From: Candidatus Omnitrophota bacterium
GTDB taxonomy: Bacteria; Omnitrophota; Gorgyraeia; Duberdicusellales; 4484-171
Reading direction: 5' to 3'
Length of the DNA stretch: 46,316 nt
NCBI GenBank assembly: GCA_024542985.1
Contig: JAMXCX010000008.1
Coordinates: forward strand, 1 to 46,316
The notes beneath the pieces were generated by a model, which did no database searches, was not told where the DNA came from, and saw only the letters and a program-made list of their open reading frames with translations. Shown here one piece after another: positions 1-9,349 of this stretch; position 1 is the stretch's first letter; every line of letters begins with the position of its first letter. Made by a program: the position numbers and the translations under genes.

Positions 1-8
1 TATATTAA

Positions 9-82
9 GGGCCCGTAGCTCAGTCGGTTAGAGCAGTTGACTCATAATCAATTGGTCCGGGGTTCGAGTCCCTGCGGGCCCA
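9..82 (+). tRNA. tRNA with CAU anticodon (elongator Met, or Ile2 if lysidinylated)
   Basis: Cloverleaf by eye: acceptor GGGCCCG/CGGGCCC, anticodon stem GTTGA/TCAAT, loop CTCATAA, T-arm GGGGTTCGAGTCCCT. No encoded CCA. Confidence 0.95.
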
Positions 83-261
83 CATGTAGAACGAGAAGGC
101 CGGATCAACAAAGGGAGTTTGAGAGAAAAGAGTTTCCCCTCAAATTACTTATTCTTTCCCTGCCTGGCGGCAGCCAGGTTTGTATGGAAAGGGAGCGTCA
201 GAGAGGGAAAGCGTAGGTTTCCCTTTATGAGGAGCGAGTCTGGCAATAGACAGGCGAAGCG

Positions 262-293
262 ATTGGTCCGGGGCTTTAGTCCCTGCGGGCCCA
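262..293 (+). repeat. Partial duplicate of the 3' end of the upstream CAU tRNA
   Basis: attggtccgggg-ctttag-tccctgcgggccca versus attggtccgggg-ttcgag-tccctgcgggccca at 51-82: 29/32 identical. All mismatches fall in the T-loop. Confidence 0.85.
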
Positions 294-327
294 GCAATAA
301 AAAGTTTTTTAGTTACAGTAAAAATCT

Positions 328-401
328 GGGCACATAGCTCAGTTGGTTAGAGCACTACGTTCACATCGTAGGGGTCGCCCGTTCGAATCGGGCTGTGCCC
401 A
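328..401 (+). tRNA. tRNA-Val(CAC)
   Basis: Acceptor GGGCACA/TGTGCCC, anticodon stem CTACG/CGTAG, loop TTCACAT, T-arm CGCCCGTTCGAATCGGGC. Confidence 0.95.
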
Positions 402-440
402 TATAGACTTATCGAAGCAAATATAAAATAAGAGAGGTAA

Positions 441-1163
441 ATGAGTCTCAAAGATGAAATCCCAAAGATAGTCCAATTACAGGAAATAGATTCGCGTATA
501 TATAATTTTGCTCAGGAAAAGAACATAAAAATCCCGCAAAGTTTAGAACAGATAAAAGATGAATCCGAGCAAATCAAACAAACTCTTTCTTTCTTTGAGG
601 ATAAAATTAAAAATATACAATTAGCGAAAAAGAATAAGGAACTTGACCTGGCTGCCAAAGAAGAAAATATGAAGAAAAACCAGGCCCAGCTTTATCAACT
701 AAAAACCAACAAGGAGTATAAAGCCAAGCTTAGCGAGATAGGATCTCTAAAGGCGGATATATCGACAACTGAAGATGATTTACTGACGATTCTTGATGAA
801 ATAGATTCAGTCGAGAGTGACTTCCAAAAACAGAAGAAAGAAATTGATGGAAAAGAAAGAGAGATTAAAAACAAAGAAGCTCAGCTAAGAAACGCAATAA
901 AAGATATCGAAGCGCAAATGCATAATTTAGAAGCCAAGAGACAGAGGTTTTGTGGCCAAATCGATAAAAAAGTTCTCGCGAAGTACGAACAGTTATTGCA
1001 ATGCCGTAAGGGATTGGCGCTAGTCCCAGTAAGTAACAGTAATTGCGGGGCCTGTCATCTGGCGCTTACGCATCAGAAGATAAATGAAATAAAGATGTTC
1101 AATAATTTAGTCTTTTGCGAAAACTGCGTTCGGATTTTATATATACCTGACGATATATGCTAA
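441..1163 (+). CDS. Coiled-coil protein with C-terminal C4 zinc ribbon
   Basis: Long charged coiled coil followed by CGAC...CENC at the C-terminus. Confidence 0.8.
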   Translation: MSLKDEIPKIVQLQEIDSRIYNFAQEKNIKIPQSLEQIKDESEQIKQTLSFFEDKIKNIQLAKKNKELDLAAKEENMKKNQAQLYQLKTNKEYKAKLSEIGSLKADISTTEDDLLTILDEIDSVESDFQKQKKEIDGKEREIKNKEAQLRNAIKDIEAQMHNLEAKRQRFCGQIDKKVLAKYEQLLQCRKGLALVPVSNSNCGACHLALTHQKINEIKMFNNLVFCENCVRILYIPDDIC

Positions 1164-1552
1164 AGGTTTATATTGACGGTTCATCAATCGGAAATCCCGG
1201 CAAAATAGGGATAGGCTATGCGATTTATCGCGACGATACCCTTCTCAAAAAGAATAGTATTGCTTTGGGTATTCAGTCAAATAACTTTGCCGAATACATG
1301 GCATTAATATTTTCTCTCATCGATATTTTAGAAATGGGTGAGAAAAATATCAGAGTTTTCTCTGACAGTAAGTTGGTGTGTGAGCAGATTAGCGGTAAGT
1401 TTAAGGTAAAGAATAATAACATTTACCCCTTGTTTGTTCTGGCGAAAAATATTATCGCAAAGTTTGATAATTTTAAATTGGCGCATATTGATAGAGAGAA
1501 GAATAAAGAGGCTGATGCCTTGGCAAGAAAGGCTACGGGATTTTTAATTTAA
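1157..1552 (+). CDS. RNase HI-like / reverse-transcriptase-like family protein
   Basis: YIDGSSIGNPGKIGIGYAI, FAEYMAL, VFSDSKLV, DREKNKEADALA motifs. Overlaps the upstream gene by 7 nt. Confidence 0.88.
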   Translation: MLKVYIDGSSIGNPGKIGIGYAIYRDDTLLKKNSIALGIQSNNFAEYMALIFSLIDILEMGEKNIRVFSDSKLVCEQISGKFKVKNNNIYPLFVLAKNIIAKFDNFKLAHIDREKNKEADALARKATGFLI

Positions 1553-1569
1553 TTGAAAGGGGGTAAGAT

Positions 1570-2325
1570 ATGAGTGGTCATTCAAAATGGGCGAGTATAA
1601 AGCACAAAAAAGGCGCTGCTGATGCCAAGCGCGGGCGTCTTTTTAGCAAATTAATTCGTGAGATTACTGTCGCCGCAAAGGATGGCGGAGGAAACCCCGA
1701 CATGAATCCTGGCTTACGAACTGCTATTTCCCGAGCCAACGAAGCTAATATGCCTAAGGACAATATCACGAAAGCTATTAAGAAAGGTACTGGGGAGTTA
1801 CCCGGGGTTAGTTACGAGAGTTGTACTTTTGAAGGATACGGTCCGGGAGGAGTTGCGATTATAGTCGATACCCTTACCGATAACAAAAATCGAACCTCGG
1901 CCGAGATCAGAAACATATTTTCCAAAAGAGGCGGGAATCTGGCTGGTTCTGGTAGTGTAGCCTGGATTTTTTCCTCAAAAGGTTACATTTTAATTGATAA
2001 AACTCAAGCCAACGAGGATGATTTATTTTCCATATGTGTTGATGCTGGCGCAGAGGACGTTAAAGTCGAAGGTCATAACTATGAAATCCTTTGTGAACAA
2101 AAAGATTTGGAAAATATCAAAGCAGCACTTAAAAGTAAAAATATCAAATGGGAGACAGCAGAGTTGACAAAATTACCTAATTCTACAATCAAAGTAGCAG
2201 GAAGCGCGGCAAAGCAACTTCTCTCATTGGTGGAGACTTTAGAAGACCACGATGACGTTCAAAAGGTTTACGCCAACTTTGATATTCCCGAGGAAGTATT
2301 AGAGGAAATAGCCCAGGAAATTTAG
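1570..2325 (+). CDS. yebC: YebC/PmpR family protein
   Basis: MSGHSKWASIKHKKGAADAKRGRLFSKLIREI signature. Confidence 0.97.
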   Translation: MSGHSKWASIKHKKGAADAKRGRLFSKLIREITVAAKDGGGNPDMNPGLRTAISRANEANMPKDNITKAIKKGTGELPGVSYESCTFEGYGPGGVAIIVDTLTDNKNRTSAEIRNIFSKRGGNLAGSGSVAWIFSSKGYILIDKTQANEDDLFSICVDAGAEDVKVEGHNYEILCEQKDLENIKAALKSKNIKWETAELTKLPNSTIKVAGSAAKQLLSLVETLEDHDDVQKVYANFDIPEEVLEEIAQEI

Positions 2326-2326
2326 A

Positions 2327-2821
2327 ATGAAAATCCTCGGCGTAGATGTCGGTTTACGAACCTGCGGGTATGCTCTTTGTAAAGTAAGAAATCTTGAAAT
2401 CAAGCTGATAGGAGAAGGTGAGATAAAGCCTAACCCCAAGAATTCTCTTCCTCAAAAGCTTGATACTATATTTGAGGGATTAGAGAGCCAGATAAAGGCG
2501 CACAATTCAACTGCGATTGTTGTTGAAAAACTCTATTCGCATTATCGCCATCCTACGACTTTAGGAGTATTGGCCCAAGTAAGGGGAATTGTTGCTCTTC
2601 TAGCTCATAAAATGGGGATAGGTTTTTTTGAATATTCGTCAACCCGGGCAAGAAAGTCCTTTCTCGGAATAGGCAGTGCTAGTTCGGATCAAGTAAAAAG
2701 AATGGCCGAGAATGTAATCGGAAGGAAGTTTAAATCTATCCATACTGCGGATGCGTTTTCTTTGGTGGTTGCATTTTCACATGCCCAGAAATTAGCGCGT
2801 ATTATAGGAAAAAATAGATAA
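2327..2821 (+). CDS. ruvC: Holliday junction endonuclease RuvC
   Basis: ILGVDVGLRTCGYA, VVEKLY and HTADAFSL; adjacent to ruvA. Confidence 0.93.
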   Translation: MKILGVDVGLRTCGYALCKVRNLEIKLIGEGEIKPNPKNSLPQKLDTIFEGLESQIKAHNSTAIVVEKLYSHYRHPTTLGVLAQVRGIVALLAHKMGIGFFEYSSTRARKSFLGIGSASSDQVKRMAENVIGRKFKSIHTADAFSLVVAFSHAQKLARIIGKNR

Positions 2822-2841
2822 TTTAAGGATTTTTGCTAGCG

Positions 2842-3453
2842 ATGATTTATCGAATTAAAGGTAGGCTTATAAAAAAAGCGGAAAATTCTCTGATTATTGA
2901 TGTGGGAGGAATAGCTTATGAAGTCAATTCTCCCCAAGCCGTAATTAGGCAGATAAACAATGATGGCCAGCAAACAGTAGATTTAGTTATCTACCACTAT
3001 TTGAATATTGACAAAAATAAAGGCATTCCTGTGCTGGTGGGTTTTTTGGATGAACTTGAGAGAGATTTCTTTGAAAAATTCATTAGTGTTACTGGGGTTG
3101 GGCCCAAAGCTGCCCTCAAGGCCTTTGATAAGCCTATACCAGCAATTGCCCGTGCCATCGAGGAAGGCAATGTAGATTTTTTAATGACACTTGCCGGCAT
3201 AGGAAGGCAAAGAGCAAAACAAATCATTGTTCATTTGCAGGGCAAGGTAGGCAGGTTTGCCTTAATCAAGGAAGGAGAAGCGGGAAAAGAACATCCCAAA
3301 GGCGAAATTGTTGCCCAGGCAAAGAAAATCCTAAAAAGATTGCAATACAATAGCAAAGAGGCTGAAAGTATGATTAAAAAAGCTTCTGCAGCCAGGTCTG
3401 ATGTTGACACTGTGGAAGAGCTTCTTAATGAAATTTATCGGCAGAGAAAATAA
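2842..3453 (+). CDS. ruvA: Holliday junction DNA helicase subunit RuvA
   Basis: MIYRIKGRLI N-terminus and GVGPKAALKAF / GIGRQRAKQIIVHLQGK HhH motifs. ATG at 2842 preferred over the upstream alternative start. Confidence 0.95.
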   Translation: MIYRIKGRLIKKAENSLIIDVGGIAYEVNSPQAVIRQINNDGQQTVDLVIYHYLNIDKNKGIPVLVGFLDELERDFFEKFISVTGVGPKAALKAFDKPIPAIARAIEEGNVDFLMTLAGIGRQRAKQIIVHLQGKVGRFALIKEGEAGKEHPKGEIVAQAKKILKRLQYNSKEAESMIKKASAARSDVDTVEELLNEIYRQRK

Positions 3454-3490
3454 AGAGTGCTCCTTTAAGGGAAAAAAATATTTTTGAAGT

Positions 3491-4090
3491 ATGGATAATA
3501 AACTAATAAAATCAACAGTCGAATCATTACTGTTTATTAATGAAAAGCCTATTGAAATGAATGAGCTGCGCCAAATTCTCGAAACTGACAAAAAAGAAAC
3601 AGTCCAAGCTTTAGAGGAGCTAATTCAGGAATATAAACAGCGCAAATCAGGAGTATGCATTGTAAAGGTAGCTGGTGGGTATCAAATGTGTTCTGCACCC
3701 GAGAATGAGCCTTGGGTTAAAAGAATGTGCCAAGAGCGGAGTAAACAGAAACTTTCCATAGCCTCTTTAGAAACCTTAGCGATAGTTGCTTATAAGCAGC
3801 CGATAACCCGCATAGAAATAGAAGCAATAAGAGGAGTTAATATTGATGGAGTTATGCGTAAACTTTCTGAACTGGGGTTGGTAAAAATTATCGGCCGCAA
3901 AGATGTTGTGGGCAAGCCTTTTCTTTACGCAACCACACGAAAATTCTTGGAATATTTCGGTATTAATTCATTAATGGATTTGCCGAAATTAGAGGATTTT
4001 ATTGCCTTAGCAGAAAAAGAAAAAATACCCAGTAATTGTGAAAATAATAGTGATGAAAATGTTGCGGCTAAGGAGGAGGTAAAACAATGA
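3491..4090 (+). CDS. scpB: Segregation and condensation protein B
   Basis: [26 protein letters not shown] signature. Confidence 0.96.
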   Translation: MDNKLIKSTVESLLFINEKPIEMNELRQILETDKKETVQALEELIQEYKQRKSGVCIVKVAGGYQMCSAPENEPWVKRMCQERSKQKLSIASLETLAIVAYKQPITRIEIEAIRGVNIDGVMRKLSELGLVKIIGRKDVVGKPFLYATTRKFLEYFGINSLMDLPKLEDFIALAEKEKIPSNCENNSDENVAAKEEVKQ

Positions 4091-5223
4091 AAACTTATTT
4101 CGCATCTGAATCAGTTACCGAAGGGCATCCTGATAAGGTATGCGATCAGATATCAGACGCGGTATTAGATGAGATATTAGCTAACGATAAAAATGGCCGG
4201 GTAGCTTGTGAAGCCTTGGCAACGAGAGGATTGATAGTCGTGGCCGGGGAAATAACCACTGATTGTTATGTTAGTATTCCTAAAGTTGTCCGTAAACTGC
4301 TCAAAACTATTGGTTACGATGATCCAGCCGGAGGCTTTGATTATGAAAGCTGCGGAGTCGTAACTGCCATTCAAGAACAGTCGGCTGACATTGCTCTAGG
4401 CGTTGATACCGGCGGAGCCGGAGACCAAGGCCTAATGTTTGGTTTTGCTAATTCTGAGACTCCGGAGCTTATGCCTCTTCCAATTATGCTATCGCATCGG
4501 CTCGCGCAGCGTTTATCGGAGTTGCGCAAAGATGGTACCCTTGCCTATTTGAGACCGGATGGGAAATCTCAGGTTTCGATTGAGTATGAAGCCGGAAAGC
4601 CCCGGCGGGTAGATGCGGTAATTATTGGCGCACATCACAGCAAAGATGTGAAAACAGAAGATTTACGGGCGGATATAAAAAAACTGGTAATAGATTGCAT
4701 TGTTCCTAAAGATATGCTAGACAAAAACACAACAATTTTTATCAACGGAACAGGCCGTTTTGAAATCGGCGGGCCAGTTTCGGATACCGGAATAACCGGC
4801 CGTAAGATTATAGTGGACACTTATGGCGGTTATGCTCGTCATGGCGGAGGAGCTTTTTCCGGGAAAGATCCCTCAAAGGTTGATAGGTCTGCTTCCTACA
4901 TGGCGCGGTACATTGCAAAAAATATTGTTAAAGCCGGGATTGCTAAAACCTGCGAAATACAGCTATCTTATTGTATTGGTATTGCTGAACCAGTATCGAT
5001 AAATGTAGATACTTTTGGAACTTCGCAAGTTGATGAAGCTAAGATTTCTAAAGTCATAAGAGAGGTTTTCAAACTTACTCCCGGAGGGATTATCAGCGAA
5101 CTTGATTTGCTTAAGCCCATATATACCAAAACCGCCGCTTATGGTCATTTCGGAAGGGAAAATGAAGGTTTTGCTTGGGAAAAAACCGATAAAGTTGATA
5201 TTTTGAAGAAAGCACTTAGTTAA
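4087..5223 (+). CDS. metK: S-adenosylmethionine synthetase
   Basis: [57 protein letters not shown] overlap with scpB. Confidence 0.98.
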   Translation: MKTYFASESVTEGHPDKVCDQISDAVLDEILANDKNGRVACEALATRGLIVVAGEITTDCYVSIPKVVRKLLKTIGYDDPAGGFDYESCGVVTAIQEQSADIALGVDTGGAGDQGLMFGFANSETPELMPLPIMLSHRLAQRLSELRKDGTLAYLRPDGKSQVSIEYEAGKPRRVDAVIIGAHHSKDVKTEDLRADIKKLVIDCIVPKDMLDKNTTIFINGTGRFEIGGPVSDTGITGRKIIVDTYGGYARHGGGAFSGKDPSKVDRSASYMARYIAKNIVKAGIAKTCEIQLSYCIGIAEPVSINVDTFGTSQVDEAKISKVIREVFKLTPGGIISELDLLKPIYTKTAAYGHFGRENEGFAWEKTDKVDILKKALS

Positions 5224-5308
5224 TTGATAAAAGTCTAAATAGTTTAAAGTTTAAAAACAGACAGGCTTAGATATCAGTTTCGAATCTTTAAAAGGAGCAA
5301 AAAGAAAA

Positions 5309-6577
5309 ATGGAATATGATATAAAAAATAAAAGTCTTAAAATTGCCGGAAAAAAAAGAATTGAATGGGCTATAAAGCGAATGCCTGTTTTAGAGCAAGT
5401 GCGTCAGCGATTCAGCAGGGAGAAGACTCTTAAAGGTCTAACTATTGGTGCCTGTTTACATGTTACCACAGAAACTGCCGCTTTAGCTATTACTCTAAAG
5501 GCTGCAGGAGCTCGTCCGCTTATCTGCGCTTCTAATCCTTTGTCTACTCAAGATGACACCGCTGCTTCTTTAGTGTTTGATTATGGCATAGAAGTGTTTG
5601 CTATAAATGGCGAAGATACAAAAACATATTACAAGCATATTAATTCGGTTTTAAAGAATAAGCCTCAGATTACTCTTGATGACGGAGCTGATTTAGTATC
5701 AACAATTCATAAACAATTTGCGGCCGGTAAAAATAATAATATTGCTTTACCTTGGGCCAGCACAGAAGAAACTACAACCGGGGTAATACGCTTAAAAGCC
5801 CTAGAGAAAGAAGGAAAACTTCTTTATCCAATCATCGCCGTAAATGATGCTTACACTAAACATCTATTTGATAATCGTTATGGCACAGGCCAGTCTACAC
5901 TTGACGGAATAATTAGGGCTACTAATAAATTGATAGCCGGAACTACCTTGGTTGTGGCTGGATATGGCTGGTGCGGAAAGGGCTTGGCTCGCAAGGCCCA
6001 AGGCTTAGGGGCAAATGTGATTATTTGTGAAGTCAATCACCTCAAGGCTCTGGAAGCTGTTATGGATGGCTTCCGGGTGATGCCCATGAAGGAGGCAGCC
6101 AAAATAGGCGATATTTTTATTACTGTTACCGGCGATATAAATGTCATATCCAGGCAATGTTTTCCTCTTATGAAAGATAGGGCGATAGTCGCCAACTCCG
6201 GGCATTTTGACGTTGAAATTCAGATCAAGGCTTTAGAAGAAATGGCAGTAACAAAAAAAGAAGTTAAGCCTCTTGTGCGTGAGTACACGTTTAAAAATAA
6301 AAAAAGGATTTATCTTTTAGGGGAAGGCCGGCTGGTCAATCTCGCCTGTGCTGAAGGGCACCCGGCCGAAGTAATGGATTTAAGTTTTGCCAACCAGGCT
6401 CTAAGTTGTGAATATGTTAAGAAATTTAAGGCAAAACTGCAGAAAAAGGTCTATAAAGTTCCGGACCAAATAGATTTTAAAATTGCCGAACTTAAATTAA
6501 AATCTCTGGGCATAAAAATTGATAAATTGACCGGTGAGCAAAAAGAATATCTTAGCACTTGGCAGTCGGGAACTTAA
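5309..6577 (+). CDS. ahcY: Adenosylhomocysteinase
   Basis: CLHVTTETAALAITLKAAGA, VVAGYGWCGKGLARKAQGLGANVIICEV, LVNLACAEGHPAEVMDLSFANQAL. Confidence 0.97.
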   Translation: MEYDIKNKSLKIAGKKRIEWAIKRMPVLEQVRQRFSREKTLKGLTIGACLHVTTETAALAITLKAAGARPLICASNPLSTQDDTAASLVFDYGIEVFAINGEDTKTYYKHINSVLKNKPQITLDDGADLVSTIHKQFAAGKNNNIALPWASTEETTTGVIRLKALEKEGKLLYPIIAVNDAYTKHLFDNRYGTGQSTLDGIIRATNKLIAGTTLVVAGYGWCGKGLARKAQGLGANVIICEVNHLKALEAVMDGFRVMPMKEAAKIGDIFITVTGDINVISRQCFPLMKDRAIVANSGHFDVEIQIKALEEMAVTKKEVKPLVREYTFKNKKRIYLLGEGRLVNLACAEGHPAEVMDLSFANQALSCEYVKKFKAKLQKKVYKVPDQIDFKIAELKLKSLGIKIDKLTGEQKEYLSTWQSGT

Positions 6578-6686
6578 AATTTATCCGCCTTCGGGGCAGA
6601 GTCGGCTTCGGCGAATTTCGCTAAAGACCAACAGAGATACTAGGGGTGCCAGTCCGTAAAGGTTCATTTAAAAAAAGGGGGGGGCG

Positions 6687-8363
6687 ATGAAAAGAATTCT
6701 CATTTTGGCTATTTTTATTTTTTCCTGGGTAAGCCCGATTTTTTGCCAAAACACAATTTCTTCCGAAATAAAGGAAGTAGTCTTATTCACCAATCAAGCC
6801 CTGATAACGCGCACAGCTACCACCAAAGTCAAGGCCGGCCTGAACGAAATACTTATTGAAACCAAAAGTTTTAACCTAGATCGTGATTCTATCCAGGCCG
6901 TAGTCTATGGTAAAGGAGAAGTCTATAGTGTGCAGTTTCGGGAAGTTCACCTAAAGGAGCAGCCTCAACTGAACATACGAGAACTAATATCAAAATTAGA
7001 AGGCTTTCAGGATAGACGCAAGAGCCTAGTGAATAAAAAGGAAGTGTTAGATAGAAAGAATGATTTTTTAAATTCATTTATTGACTTTGCCCAATCGCAA
7101 GTTCCTCAGGATTTAAAAACCCAATTTCCAAAGTTAGAGAATTTGAAGAAAAGCCTCAATTTTTTAGATGAGAGTTATGATAACATTAATAAAGACGATG
7201 AGGACTTAAGCCGCAGAATTCGCGAGCTGGATAAAGAAATAGCCCTTGTTAAGCAGAAATTATCGGCAGTAAGAGGAGAGGGAAGAAAAACAAAAAAGGT
7301 TATTGAGATTTTGTTTAATTCTGCAAAAGCCCAGCGAATCAAAATTGAGGCCGCTTATTTGGTTTACAATGCTTATTGGAGCCCTTTTTACAAGGTAAAT
7401 GTGCCCAAAGGCCTAAAAGATGTTAATTTGGCTATGTTTGCGAAAGTTCGTCAAAAAACCGGCGAAGATTGGGAAAATGTACGGCTTTCAATTTCAAATA
7501 TTATCCCTTTGAAAGGCGTGAGGTTGCCGGAATTAAATAGCTGGCATTTAAATTTGTCGAGACCTCAAGCTAAAGCTCCCTCATATAGAAAACGAAAAGG
7601 GATGTTTTTTGGCAAGGCAGATAAAAAGCGACCGATGCGATTAGAAATAGCCGGTGGGTTAAATCGCGAAGCCCTTTATGAAGCAGATCAGTTTTCAGAA
7701 AAGGCAGATTTTGCCTCAGCCCAGGCTAAAGAACTTCCTCTTTCTTTTGAATACGAGTTGCCTCAGGCCTTTAGCCTGGAGTCAAAAAAGATAGAGGCAA
7801 TTTTGCCGATATTTTCAAAGACCCTAAAAGGGGAATTTTCCTACTATGCTATTCCCAAAATAAGTGCCTTAACTTTTTTGGTTTGTAAAACATCTGCTGA
7901 TGAAGAATTTTTAAGCGGCCCTTTAAATGTTCATTTTGCCGGCCGCTTTATCGGTAAAACGCATTTGAGCGAGAAAAAGGCCGGTGAGGAATTTAATTTA
8001 AGTTTAGGTGCAGACCGGCAGATAAAAGTTAAGCGCGAGAAAATAAAGGACAAAGTTAAAGAAACATTCTTTAAGAAAATTAGCCGTCAGACTATAATCC
8101 GGGATGTAGTGCTAAAAATAACTGTTGAGAATTTAAAGAGTAAGACCGTTAAAATTAAGATTCTGGATAATATACCGGTATCGCAGACTGATAGAATTGA
8201 AGTAAAAAATTTGCAAATCAATCCTGAGCCGAATAAGAAAAACTATCAAGATAAAGAAGGGGTTAATCTTTGGAATTTGAAATTGAAACCTAAGGAAAAG
8301 AAAGAGATTGCCATCAAATTTACTCTTACTTACCCTAAGGGTACGTTTATCTCAGGCCTATGA
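6687..8363 (+). CDS. DUF4139 / mucoidy-inhibitor-like secreted protein
   Basis: Signal peptide, central coiled coil, VYNAYWSPFYKV and C-terminal beta-rich region typical of DUF4139 proteins. Confidence 0.7.
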   Translation: MKRILILAIFIFSWVSPIFCQNTISSEIKEVVLFTNQALITRTATTKVKAGLNEILIETKSFNLDRDSIQAVVYGKGEVYSVQFREVHLKEQPQLNIRELISKLEGFQDRRKSLVNKKEVLDRKNDFLNSFIDFAQSQVPQDLKTQFPKLENLKKSLNFLDESYDNINKDDEDLSRRIRELDKEIALVKQKLSAVRGEGRKTKKVIEILFNSAKAQRIKIEAAYLVYNAYWSPFYKVNVPKGLKDVNLAMFAKVRQKTGEDWENVRLSISNIIPLKGVRLPELNSWHLNLSRPQAKAPSYRKRKGMFFGKADKKRPMRLEIAGGLNREALYEADQFSEKADFASAQAKELPLSFEYELPQAFSLESKKIEAILPIFSKTLKGEFSYYAIPKISALTFLVCKTSADEEFLSGPLNVHFAGRFIGKTHLSEKKAGEEFNLSLGADRQIKVKREKIKDKVKETFFKKISRQTIIRDVVLKITVENLKSKTVKIKILDNIPVSQTDRIEVKNLQINPEPNKKNYQDKEGVNLWNLKLKPKEKKEIAIKFTLTYPKGTFISGL

Positions 8364-9313
8364 AAAAAATCGGTGTTTTAACTAGAGATTGCGCCGGAGT
8401 TAATGCGGCTATCCGGGCCGTAGTAAGAAGCGCATCTTGTTATAATATCGAAACACTAGGAATATTGCGGGGTTATCAAGGTCTTATCCAGGGAGATTTT
8501 AAGATTTTGAGCCGGAGTTCTGTATCCGGAATAATCAATCGGGGCGGAACAATTCTCAAAACTGCCCGCTCAAAAGAGTTTTTCACCGGTAAGGGCCAGC
8601 TGAAGGCAGTTATGAATATTAAAAAAAATAAGATAGACGGTTTAATAATTATTGGTGGGAACGGCTCTTTAGCAGGCGCGCATATACTGGCTTCAAAATA
8701 TTCGGTACCTGTTATGGGAGTTCCTGCGACTATTGATAACGACGTAAATGGCGTAGGCATGGCAATTGGAGCAGATACGGCGATAAATGTAGCGCTAGAT
8801 GCTCTAGATAAGATACGGGATACCGCGACATCCTTAGAGAGAATTTTTGTGGTAGAAGTTATGGGCCGCGATTGCGGATACATTGCTTCGAGAGTTGCCC
8901 TGGCTGGTGGTTGCGAAGATGTCATATTGCCGGAGAGGCATTTTGATATCAGAAAAATGTCCGCTGAGATAGCCGAAGGCAACAGGCGAGGCAAGGTGAG
9001 TTGGATAATTGTTGTTGCTGAAGGAAAAGCAAAGGCCGGGGATATTGCAAAGAAAATCAGGAAAAACACCCGACTCGAAACCCGGGAGCTTGTTCTTGGG
9101 CATATACAGCGTGGGGGTTCCCCTTCGGCTTTTGATAGAATACTCGCTGCCCGTTATGCAACTTATGCGGTTGAAAAATTAAGAAAGGGTGAGACTGATA
9201 AATGTGTAACATTAAAAAATGAAAAATTAGATACTCTACCTTTAGCTAAAGCAATTCAACCTAAGGATATTGAAATTAATAGTTATTATAAACTCATAAA
9301 AATCTTAACATAG
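8360..9313 (+). CDS. 6-phosphofructokinase family protein with divergent nucleotide-binding motifs
   Basis: NRGGTILKTARS, PATIDNDVNG, VVEVMGRDCGYIA, LGHIQRGGSPSAFDR. The usual GGDxPG is replaced by RDCAG and GGDGS by GGNGS. Confidence 0.92.
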   Translation: MKKIGVLTRDCAGVNAAIRAVVRSASCYNIETLGILRGYQGLIQGDFKILSRSSVSGIINRGGTILKTARSKEFFTGKGQLKAVMNIKKNKIDGLIIIGGNGSLAGAHILASKYSVPVMGVPATIDNDVNGVGMAIGADTAINVALDALDKIRDTATSLERIFVVEVMGRDCGYIASRVALAGGCEDVILPERHFDIRKMSAEIAEGNRRGKVSWIIVVAEGKAKAGDIAKKIRKNTRLETRELVLGHIQRGGSPSAFDRILAARYATYAVEKLRKGETDKCVTLKNEKLDTLPLAKAIQPKDIEINSYYKLIKILT

Positions 9314-9349
9314 ACTCGTGGTAATTTTTTATTTTTGAGGAGGTATAAA

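Noticed and set aside
119-337. 72-aa ORF between the two tRNAs
   Set aside because: Spans the tRNA fragment and low-complexity palindromic sequence and has no recognisable domain; treated as non-coding.
2327-2821. RuvC has HTAD where E. coli has DAAD in the active site
   Set aside because: A His at this position is known in other active RuvC proteins (for example Thermus thermophilus), so this is not a novelty.
5224-5308. Possible SAM/SAH riboswitch between metK and ahcY
   Set aside because: AT-rich 85-bp gap with no visible conserved stem set; a riboswitch cannot be supported by eye.
8476-9069. 197-aa antisense ORF within the PFK gene
   Set aside because: Shadow ORF opposite a strongly supported gene; its composition is the typical reverse-frame bias with no motif.
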